Assembly: GCA_930367215.1 (NCBI GenBank)
Contig: OV884056.1
Location: forward strand, 88,547,285-88,611,284
Source of the DNA: Pollenia angustigena
Taxonomy: Eukaryota > Arthropoda > Insecta > Diptera > Polleniidae
Reading direction: 5' to 3'
Length of the DNA: 64,000 bases
The notes under the pieces are model-generated. The model made no database searches and had not been told where the DNA came from. It was given only the letters and a program-made list of their open reading frames with translations. A program made the position numbers and the translations under genes. Of this stretch, positions 45,474-55,019 are shown piece after piece. The first letter of the stretch is position 1. Each line of letters starts with the position of its first letter.

Positions 45474-45570
45474 ATTTATAAAAAAAATACAATAAAGTTG
45501 TTTCATTGGATTTAAACAGGCAATACAACATAAAAGCTTAATAGTCTAAATGTGTTATAAGATAATTTTT

Positions 45571-46215
45571 ATACCCACACTATAAAAGTAGAGAGGGTAC
45601 CCTGCAGATAACGAGACTAGTCCATACATGCATGTAAAGAGTAGTCCATAAAGGAGTAGGAGTACTCCAAAACTACTCCAAATATATGGGTAAAAGGTGG
45701 TCCATTTAACATTACGATGTCCTAAGAGGGGACCATATAACCCACCGAAGTAGTCCCTAAACTACTCCATGGAGTACTAAAGTGGGTTAGTTTTAAAAGT
45801 ACTCCATGTTACTAAAGTATGGAGTACACTTAAGGGGTAGTTTAAGCTTTTTTCTTCTTAATTTTTTACTAATCGCCTTTTGTTGTGAGTACTGTAGTCT
45901 ATTATTGCTATTATTAAATATATTTACTTGGTATTTTTATTTTTTTTTACCTTTTCTCCATAAATTTCACAAACTTTCACTTTTAAATAAACAACTAATA
46001 ATGGACACCATCAGAGCTAGCAATGTGTAATACTGTAAACTATAGAAAAGTATACATCATGCAGTTGTTGGCAGCACTGCATGTTAATTTCTTATAACAT
46101 GGTCCATTCTACAGTACATTGGACCATGTTGTAAGTAGTCCATTTAAGCCATAATGGACCACGTAGTCCAATATTATCCGTAGGGTACTATGCGCTTGTG
46201 CTGATGTGAGTAACA
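45571..46215 (+). repeat. Family B head split by a foldback element
   Basis: TATACCCACACTATAAAAGT and GAGAGGG before the insertion, and CTATGCGCTTGTGCTGATGT after it, match the family B head at 5797 (ATACCCACACCACAATAG, GAAGAGGGTATTATGCATTT). Confidence 0.7.
45598..46187. mobile_element. CCCTGC-ended foldback element, copy 2
   Basis: The ends TA-CCCTGCAGATAA and TTATCCGTAGGG-TA belong to the same family as 27729-28478, with the same AGTAGTCCATAAAGGAG-type internal blocks. Comparison with an intact family B head shows duplication of the dinucleotide TA. Confidence 0.8.
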
Positions 46216-47224
46216 CTCAGCGTTGCCAAAATTGCAGATTTATCTGTTTAACTTTAGTGCAAAAAATCATTTATTGAAATCAGTGCATTTTTTTCAATTA
46301 ATTCAAATGCAAGATGTACTCCCTCTGAAAAGCAACATAAAATAAAATTGTTTTTATTCCTTTTTTTGGCCACCGCAATATTTAACTTTGTTATTATACA
46401 GTATATGTATATATACAGTACTTTTCGCTTATAGTCACTAACGCTTATAGTCAAATTAGCGATATAGTCCATTTTATCTGTTTAAGTTAATTTAATATAA
46501 AGTATTAACGCTATAGTCCATGTAGCGATATAAGCACATTTGACATATTTATATGCCATTTATCAACAGTCGTCAAAGAGAAAAGTAAAGAAAATTTATA
46601 GTGTTTTAGTCACATTAGCAAAATTTACTTAGTTCTTTTTAAATTTCGAATCCACAATCCATCCAAAGAAAGAATGAATTAAATCGTTTAATTTTTGTCA
46701 TCAACTCTCTACTCGTAAAAAATTATTTTCATAAAAATTGCTAATGTTTGTTTGTTGGCTAATAGCCGATTTTCCTGAAATTTTTACAGTAGCATCAAGT
46801 GAGCCCCGAAAACAAAATAGGCTACTTATTTCGATAGGGGCAGGGGAAGTGGTACCCACCAATATTAAGTATCGCATATCTTAAGAGCCGCTGCACCCAT
46901 TTCCTTTACTTTTTGCCGTAGAATCTTTTTAGCCCCAAAATTAAAATTAGGTAGGTGCAGAAGGATAAATAAATAATTTATAAATAAATAATTTATAAAG
47001 CGTATGTAATTTTGTTCCCTATAAACCGATTTTCCCGAAATTTTCGCAGTCATTTTCTTATAACCTGGCCCTTAACATAGGCAATTAATATTTTATATAT
47101 TTTAAGTGGGCGTTGTACCTCTCCTACAATGACAATAAAGATTTCTTCATATTTATAGTACTGTATCATTGAAAGTATTCCAAATTTGTACAAATAGATG
47201 AGATAACACGGTGAGACAGTCCAA
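46216..47224. other. AT-rich DNA with a pogo-like terminus
   Basis: At 46415 TACAGTACTTTTCGCTTATA is followed by repeated CGCTTATAGTCA/TAGCGATATAGTCC phrases, resembling the subterminal repeats of pogo/Tigger-type elements. A matching second end was not found. No gene. Confidence 0.4.
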
Positions 47225-49510
47225 AAAACCTGGGACCGGATATCATTTTTCTTGTAGGGCTTGTCGAGTAAAACAAGATTCCAATAGTGAAATATACCGG
47301 ACACCTCCAAAATCCGGATTTACGGGTAAAAAACCGGTTTTTGTGCCTTTGCGCACTTATAAGCCTGTAATTTTGTTGATAATGATCCGATTTTCAATTT
47401 CTTACTAGATTTGGAAAGAAGAAACTGAGATCTTTCGAACAATGTATAATTTATTTAAGAAAACTGGAGAAATTTGGATGTTATTGTCGAGCAAACACAA
47501 ATTTTGTAGATTTTTCAAAAAAATTTCAAATTTAGTGACGTTTTTATACATTATTTTCTTAAGAAACTATAATACTATTGAGTTTATTCAAAAAGTACGT
47601 TTATTAACGATTACAACGCATATTTGGGTTTAAAAATAGATAAGTAATTGACTGAGTTATTTAACTTTTCATGAAAATAAACTTTTAAACATTTTATAAA
47701 AATTTTATTAATCAATTAATCAATGTTATCCTTAACACAATTTGTAATGAGAGTTTAAGTCATTCAAAATTATTGTTTTTTTTCGAGAGCTTTACTCATG
47801 TAAAATTATTGTTTTTTTTAATATGACGTTTTGTTAATGTCTTCTTTTTCACTTTGAATCTGTGTATTTAAAAAAACGTTTGCAATTTAATAAAAATCGT
47901 GTGCAATTTAAATTAAAATTATGACAAAGATGACAAAAAGCATCGCCGTTTACATCTAATTTTTTACAAATTGTTTCATGTATCCCAGTTTAAGATGCAG
48001 TGGTGCCATAATAACGTCCTTAACTTTAACTAATTGTTAATTTAAAATGTTTTTGCTGCCTTTTCTATGTGACTCGCGAGATGGCCATAGTTTGCGATCA
48101 TAACGATTCGGCGCACGACATATTACATTACAAATCTTAAATTAATAAAAAATAAAGTCATAAATTTTTATAAGAAAATTTACTTTTAAATGAACCATCA
48201 ATAAAAAGTCGCCATTCATCTGCATTATAATTGTGATTTAATGCCGAAAATAGTTTCGGTACATCAACGCAATACACGAGATCACTGTCATTGGAAAAAG
48301 TCTTAAATCTTTCTTCAAGTAACCAAGTCCGATAACTTGTTCTACTAGATGTTATAACGAAATCCTTTTCCACAAAATTCTACTGCTTTAGTCGCGACCA
48401 AAGGACTTCAGATTGCCGCTTTGACAAGTGTAATTCGCGAACAATATCGTAGAAATCAGCATTTGACAAAATATGCCGCTCCGTTGTTGTAGACCTGGAT
48501 GGAAGGAACTTTCTTTGTTTAAAATCTTTTTCTGTTATATCGACAGATTTGCTCGTTGTCGGTAGATCATTACTTACAGGTATCGGTTTTGTAACAGTTA
48601 CAACATTTGCGTACTTAATGTTTTTGCGTGTTTTAAAACTGTTTTGTTTTTAAAATCACGCCGGTGACTGATATCAGTAAATAAGCCAAAAATTTGTTAC
48701 AATTGTCACACATTTTGTATACAATTTTAATTTAAATTGCACACGATTTTTATTAAATTGCAAACGTTTTTTTTTAATACACAGATTCAAAGTGAAAAAG
48801 AAGACATTAACAAAACGTCATATTAAAAAAAAAACAATAATTTTACATGAGTAAAGCTCTCATTACTAATATTTTTTGTAAATCTAAGTTGTGTTTAGGC
48901 TAACAGTGATTTGTAATTTTAAAGAAAGTGCGTAAAAAGAACACGAAAAAAAACAATATTTTTGAATGACTTAAACTCTCATTACAAATTTTTTTTGTGT
49001 TTAAGATAGCATTGATTAATTGATTAATAAAATTTTTATAAAATGTTTAAAAGTTTATTTTCATGAAAAGTTAAATAACTCAGTCAATCACTTATCTATT
49101 TTTAAACCCAAATATGCGTTGTAATCGTTAATAAACGTACTTTTTGAATAAACTCAATAGTATTATAGTTTCTTAAGAAAATAATGTATAAAAACGTCAC
49201 TAAATTTGGAATTTTTTTGAAAAATCTACAAAATTTGTGTTTGCTCGACAATAACATCCAAATTTCTCCAGTTTTCTTAAATAAATTATACATTGTTCGA
49301 AAGATCTCAGTTTCTTCTTTCCAAATCTAGTAAGAAATTGAAAATCGGATCATTATCAACAAAATTACAGGCTTATAAGTGCGCAAAGGCACAAAAACCG
49401 GTTTTTACCCGTAAATCCGGATTTTGGAGGTGTCCGGTATATTTCACTATTGGAATCTTGTTTTAGTCGACAAGCCCAACAAGAAAAATAATATCCGGTC
49501 CCAGGTTTTT
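47225..49510. mobile_element. Long-TIR element, about 2.3 kb, with a decayed internal ORF
   Basis: The arms at 47225-47920 and 48722-49510 are inverted and nearly identical. The right arm holds about 93 bp absent from the left. The termini are AAAAAACCTGGGACCGGATA and the inverse. The unique centre (47921-48721) contains a minus-strand coding remnant. The mirrored 63-codon frames in the arms are a by-product of the inverted repeat. No clear target duplication was found. Confidence 0.85.
48158..48650 (-). pseudogene. Decayed transposon-associated protein fragment
   Basis: On the minus strand about 160 codons read through VTKPIPVSNDLPTTSKSVDI, LHLSKRQSEVLWSRLKQ, an in-frame stop, then DLVYCVDVPKLFSALNHNYN and DEWRLFIDGSFKSK. 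The SKRQSEVL...SRLK, LVYC-D-P-LF and EWRLFIDGS motifs resemble a large family of uncharacterised proteins repeated in arthropod and Hydra genomes, probably transposon-encoded (from memory; not checked). It is cut off after SYKNL and carries at least one stop. Confidence 0.55.
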
Positions 49511-49679
49511 CTATTTCATTCAATTTTGTAACACTGTGTAATAATACACAACATCTTTCAAAAGTAAGTTCAATAGGAAAAGTAGGCATGGCACCTCCCA
49601 TGCGAATACACTTCAATGGTCACTTTAAAAGCATTAAAATTCTGATCTGTTTTAAGAAAATTTTACTCATTTTATTCTA

Positions 49680-50212
49680 GGCTTCTAGGTTCCTATTGGC
49701 ACAAGCCTATTGAAAATGGGCCGAAACGTAGGACCATGAGGGGAGATAGGGGCAATTTCTGCCGTTCAGAAACTATCAATCAGATTTTAATGAAATTTAA
49801 AACATGAGAGATCCATATTTATATGGCTACAAGAGCTATTTAGTTTTTCAAAAATAGGACCATAGGGGGAGTTAGGGGGCAATTTCTACTTTTCACAAAC
49901 TATCAAACCGATTTTAATTAAATTTAAAACATAGATAGATCTATATTCATATGGCCCCATAAGCTACGCAGCTTTTAAAAAATAGGACCACAAGGGGAGG
50001 TAGGGGCGATTTCTGCCTCCCACAAACTTTCAAACCACTTTTAATGAAATCTAAAACATAGATAGATCCGTATTTATTTGGATACATAAGCACGATTCAT
50101 TATTCTCCATGGGTCCCGAACAGGGTGCACTCTCGTAAATGTGTTTTAAAATACTGTGGTGTAGGGTATCATATAGTCGGGCGTGACCGTCTGTACTTTC
50201 TTACTTGTTTTT
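49680..50212 (+). repeat. Family B, copy lacking its head
   Basis: From GTTCCTATTGGCACAAGCCT through three rounds of the AATAGGACCACAAGGGGAGG sub-block to GGGTATCATATAGTCGGGCG and a CTTACTTGTTTTTT tail. Confidence 0.65.
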
Positions 50213-50214
50213 TT

Positions 50215-50690
50215 ATATGTCTAAAGAACGGCAAGAGCTAAAGTTTCCAACTTAAGTACACACAAGCATCTTGGTTATCATTAGACAACATCAGACAAAA
50301 TGTAGGCGGGAATGAACGGTAAGAGAAAAATTGTCCAAATTTTTGTACACATGGCTGGGTTATCATTACACTACCTCACTAAAAAATGGGCGGGATTGAA
50401 GAAGTGGGCATTGCGCTTCCCATACAGAGACATTATAGATTTCTGTATGTCTGGAGAACGGCGAGAGCTAAAGGTTCAAGCATCTTGGTTATCAACAGCA
50501 TCCGACAAAATGTAGCCGGGAGTAGAGAAGCGGGCGTGCAACCTTCCGTACAAAGACATTATGGACTTCTGTATACCTGGAGAATTGCAATAGCCAAAGT
50601 TTTTAAATTAGGTAGAAGCATATTGGTTATCAATACGCAACAACCAACAAAATTTGGGCGGGATTGGAGAAGTGGAAGTAGCACAGCGTT
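50215..50690 (-). repeat. Family F block, inverted
   Basis: Units are read on the minus strand: AATTTTGTTGGTTGTTGCGT, GATAACCAAGATGCTTG, CCAATCCCGCCC. Three diverged units, directly adjoining the family B tail. Confidence 0.6.
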
Positions 50691-51328
50691 ACCATTTCCC
50701 TTTTTTGCAAGTTTTTTAAGATGCCAAAAAAAATAACAGCGATTGTAGAAACCTTAAGCAATCAATAGAAATTACCTTAATTGTTAAAAAGACATAAGGC
50801 TCTAATAAAAATGATTTATAAATACAAATAATGTTTCCATTCTTTCCATTAAACAGTTTTTTTTTTTGTGAAATTCTCAGTTTTGGTAAAAAAAAATATA
50901 TGGCAACACTAGTAACACAAAAAGTATTTTTCATTTTGGTATAATGATCAACTCAGAATCATATTCTGAGTCAATCAAAGACAAAGCCTATTGAAAATGG
51001 TGAGAATCGCTCCATAATTTCACCTGGCCTCCATAGAAACTTCTTTCCTTTCTTTGTCTTTGCACCCATAACCCATAATATTTTTTGGAACATAAATCGT
51101 CTTACCAATATTGTTTAAAATATGGTCTTTATTAAACCATAGCTCTCCCATACAAATTCTATTCCAGAAATTAGCTTCAAATTCCATAGTTTTCATATAG
51201 ATGTCATTTTATACCTGTAGGTCCAGTGTTGACCACAGGTCTCATTAAAACCACTCGCCAAAATCGCTAAAGGACCAACAAATCCCATATAGAGGTAATA
51301 TTTAGGTAATAATCAGTATAAAGAACTC

Positions 51329-51563
51329 TTAGGCTGGGTTTTTGAGATCTCAGTTAAACAAGGTTTAGTTAATCTGAAAACAGATTTGACCCGACATTAC
51401 CAAGTTTGTATACAAAACTTTGACGGAACAGCTTTGTTTTGCTTAAAATGTTCGTCTTTAATAAAAAATTATAAAAAAAAAATAATTTCGACGAAAATAT
51501 CGGAGTTTCAGACTAGGTTAAACTTAGTTTAAACTTAATCCACATCTCAAAAACCCGGCCTAA
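51329..51563. mobile_element. MITE, 235 bp
   Basis: The ends TTAGGCTGGGTTTTTGAGAT and ATCTCAAAAACCCGGCCTAA are inverted. A diverged relative lies near 27085-27300. Confidence 0.8.
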
Positions 51564-51579
51564 TATAAATCAAAACCAT

Positions 51580-51749
51580 ATAACATAATTTTGTTTGGCC
51601 GGGTCCATGACTAGTCATGGGTCCCAAATAGGGAAAACTTTCGAAAATTTGTTTTTAAAATATGTACTGTGGTGTAAGGTATCAAATAGTCGGACTTGAC
51701 CGACTCTACCTTCATAATTGTTTTTTTTTTTTTTTTTTTTTTTTTTTTG
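51580..51749 (+). repeat. Family B tail with a T29 tract
   Basis: GGTGTAAGGTATCAAATAGTC, then CTTGACCGACTCTACCTTC, runs into a homopolymer T tract at about 51720-51749. Confidence 0.6.
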
Positions 51750-52389
51750 TTGAAATCTTTACACTTAATTATAAATTATGTTCGCGCAGTTAAAATGTGA
51801 ACTGAAGATTATTTACTTGTTTAGAACTATTAATTACAAAGCTAATTTTTTTTATATATTTATTAATATCTATTTAGAAGTGCATAATAATTTTTACTTA
51901 TTCTCTCTTCCTTTTCAGCTTTTGTCTTCTTGGTTTTGTTAAATTTCACAGTTGCCGACTCACGGGTAAGTTTGATGGTCGGGCCCCTATTGTTCTCATC
52001 GCTAAAAATTAACGTGTCATAATTTGATTTCCGGATTGATTGCAAAAAGAGTTAATTAAATTGTGAAATCATTGATCTTTAAAAGTTAACTTCCCAGCAA
52101 AAATTTTTCTTGCCAAGTAATGGAAAGCCTTGTTAAATACTACTTACTTCTCAAGTGCATTAACTTATTATTTTTACAAGGGATGTAACTATTTGAACAT
52201 ATTTTTATTTCACTGCAAAGAAACTCTTTTGTTTGTCAGGAAATAAAACGTTCCAAGACGTAAATTTTTGCTAGCCGCACTAAACTGTGCATTTTTGTAG
52301 ATGGTATTGAGTCTGTAGTGGATAACCCCGACTCCATTTGCGGCAAGTTTGTTTATTAATAAACCCTTTCATATCCCAATAAAAAATGG

Positions 52390-52760
52390 AGCTTCCAACG
52401 AAGCAGGTTTGTAAGGGAGAAACATAAAAGTTTCGCTTACCATTGCGCTTACGGAAGACATGAATTGTATATGGCGAGTTCCCACTTTGAAGCAATACAT
52501 TTTTGACACATAAAGCGCATTATTCAGCGCACATAAAAATTGTTGGATGTAACGATCACTGAATGTTTTGATACAGTTAGTTTTTAGTATTCTCCCTTAC
52601 AAACCTGCTTCGTAGTAAGGAAATGCCGTAGCACTTGAAATGTTATTTTTTTTAATAAAAGTTGTTAAGAGTTCTCCCACTTACTTTACTGCCTTTCTGT
52701 ATGTCTTATTGCGTATCGCATACATGTGCGCTTATTTTTTCAAATGTGCTTCGCAAAATG
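52390..52760 (-). mobile_element. CGAAGCAGGTTTGTAAGG element, copy 2
   Basis: Inverted relative of 42415-42830. The inner block is 52398-52613, and the shared flank (AGTTCTCCCACTTACTTTAC, TGTCTTATTGCGTATCGCAT) follows on the right. Confidence 0.65.
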
Positions 52761-52970
52761 ATAAAAATTTTTATTGGGATGGCAGATCATGTGCACCATA
52801 AAAATTAGAGAGGCGTCCATATGTAGCGTAAGCTGAACGTAAATGTCAATAAGTGAGCGCAGTATGTCAATTCGTGTGACAGCTAAGCTTTTCGTAAGTT
52901 CTCCTGGGCTTAAAAAACGCTCTTAACTTTGGTAAAAAAAGCCGGTAAAGTTGTGTATATAAGTATATTG

Positions 52971-53287
52971 CTTAAAGCCGTTTTACACTGTCACACAATT
53001 CTAAGGTATTTTGAAGAAAATGCTTTCCCGAACTATTTATTTTTTGAACATTTTCAAAAAATAACAACAACTTATCATGACAGGTTTATAATTTCCTCAA
53101 GATACGTAAGACTTGTGTGATAGTGTAAATAACACTTAAAGGGTACTTTATACTTTATACTTACGTATTTTGACGATCTAATTGATGCGTAAAATTTTTC
53201 AAAAAACACTTACAACTATTATTGACAGGGTTGTATTTTCTTTGAAATGCGTAAGAATTGTGGTATAGTGTAAAGTATCCTTAAAGT
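52971..53287. mobile_element. Two adjoining TTTACACTGTCACACAAT MITEs
   Basis: The first runs from GCTTAAAGCCGTTTTACACT to GTGTGATAGTGTAAATAACA. The second shares the CTTAAAGGGTACTTTA junction and ends GTGTAAAGTATCCTTAAAG. Same family as 25034-25163. Confidence 0.6.
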
Positions 53288-53389
53288 GCATTTCACATTT
53301 ATAATTTGGCTAAGGTGTTGCTACATATCGATGGATAAATGTGTATGTACTAATATCATACGATACCTTCATCAACTGCAGAATGTCAG

Positions 53390-54300
53390 ATGGCATTAAA
53401 TGAGACTGCGAGCATTCGAAAGTAACACTAATGTGGATACCAGGGCATGCAAACTGCGGGGGTAACCAGATAGCAGATGAGCTTGCCAAATGAGTTGGAT
53501 TGCACATTCATTGACCTATTCGTTGGCTTTCACCTATCAAGCGAGAGACTTACAGCCATACCTAAACAAGGAGAGGAAATCGTTTTCTATCTGTCAAAAA
53601 TTCTCATGCCCATACAATTTGTATGAAGCATCCCTAAATATCGTGGCGTCAACGCTTTAAATTGGAAAATCATATTTTGACAGCGCGTTTAATAGTGAAG
53701 TCAATCTAGCGGATTATTCTCTTCTTTTTATTTCTATTATGTGGGTTTTATTAAACAAGAAAGTTAACACTACTGTTTGTGGCACAGCGTTGACGCTCTT
53801 GTTTGGGTATGGCATATCAGCGTAAAAGCTAAGCAGAAGAAAACGTTCCGCCTTCCGCTCTTGTTTAGGTACGGCTGTTATAGATTTGAACAGTTGTGGT
53901 GAACTCGCGAATTCATCTGCTCCATATTTTATTTTTGTTTTTAGGGTTATATGAATAATAATTATCCAGGGCATTGTGACCTGTCTATGATGTACAGAGA
54001 AGTAGCTCTCTACTAAGGTTTAATAAGGACCATATTAGAGCAGTGGTCTCAGTGATTACTGGGCAATTGCCGGTGGGGATCTATGCGAGAAGAATGGGTC
54101 TCGAATTGAACGGCTACTGCAGAAGTTGCAATGACGAGAAGGAAAAGAAAATTGTGTATAATTTTCTGTGTCAGTGTCCTGGAATTCAGGACATAATGGA
54201 GACATACCTGGGAAAACTGGTGTTGGCTTGTTGGGATGATCTATTTAGGATAAAACTTAGTTTGTTTCTTCTCATCATCAGAAGACGTATTGGTTGAAAT
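53390..54300 (+). pseudogene. Non-LTR retrotransposon RNase H and tail remnant
   Basis: At 53425, VTLMWIPGHANCGGNQIADE runs to LAK and then a stop. This is the RNase HI signature (PGH...N..AD.LA). Degraded sequence follows. From 54043 an open frame reads VITGQLPVGIYARRMG, CRSCNDEKEKK and FLCQCPGIQD, the C-terminal tail of the same ORF2 type. The two parts are about 500 bp apart, closer to family spacing than chance, but an AT-rich insert with its own frame lies between (53700-53990). Dead copy. Confidence 0.7.
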
Positions 54301-55019
54301 CTGCAGTGACGCCTATTGAGTAACTGCTTTCTATGATAGGTGTTTACGCAGGGTATCACTGAAGTGAGCTTTCTTCTCGTAAAGTATTTCCTATGATGAT
54401 CAATATAAATACTTTTGCAAGTGTGCAACCAAATTTCTTAACACTTTTTTCACTCGTATTAAGGCCCTTCAAAATATGGATTTTTAACGCATCAAAAGCT
54501 TTGTCAGTGGACTTCTGTTTTGTCCGGGCTCATGTACATAAATCCAAGATACGTCAACTTTTGAGCTTTCGTCAAATTATACGGAATCCATACGGCAACC
54601 ATATAATGGTTGTGGCTTCTTAACCATAATTTAGTTGTTAGTGGCAATAATATGATGAAACTAACCATAATTTGCTTAAAATGTTCGTTAAAAATTGTTT
54701 TGTTGGAGGTGGCCATATAGAAAAATGTTTTTTCGAAGAAGATCTCCAAAATTGTCGGGTAATTGACAGATTAAAATTTATATTCTGTCGAACGAATTGG
54801 CACGATTTTATTTAATAGACAGTTTATCCAAAACAAAAACCCTTTTTTTTAAAGATTATGTATCAAATCACATAACTGAAATCGGGTATCTGTTCGGGTA
54901 TCCAGGAGTGTGTTTCAATATTAAAAAAAGATTTTTGCGAATAATTTCTATTTTTGTCATTTTTTACACAAATTAAAATTTAAATAATACCAATAAATAT
55001 ATTTTCTTATCTTTCTAAG

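Larger units (their letters stand above)
43523..45553. mobile_element. Inverted dimer of a Penelope-like element
   Basis: Two 5'-truncated copies are joined head to head near 44562, so both 3' ends face outward. The left copy is on the minus strand (outer match from about 43578) and the right copy on the plus strand (to about 45538). The arms match over the GIY-YIG frame and 3' untranslated region. A 12-bp direct repeat TAGTCTAAATGT at 43523-43534 and 45542-45553 suggests the dimer inserted as one unit. About 43 bp of extra sequence lies between the left repeat and the left arm. The reverse transcriptase body is missing from both copies. Confidence 0.85.

Noticed and set aside
47442..49293. 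Two identical 63-codon proteins at 47442-47633 and 49102-49293
   Set aside because: They are mirror copies within the inverted arms of one transposon, with no domain and A/T-rich codons.
54260..54285. Minus-strand CTGATGATGAGAAG as a hammerhead core
   Set aside because: The expected stem II hairpin before GAAAC does not form.
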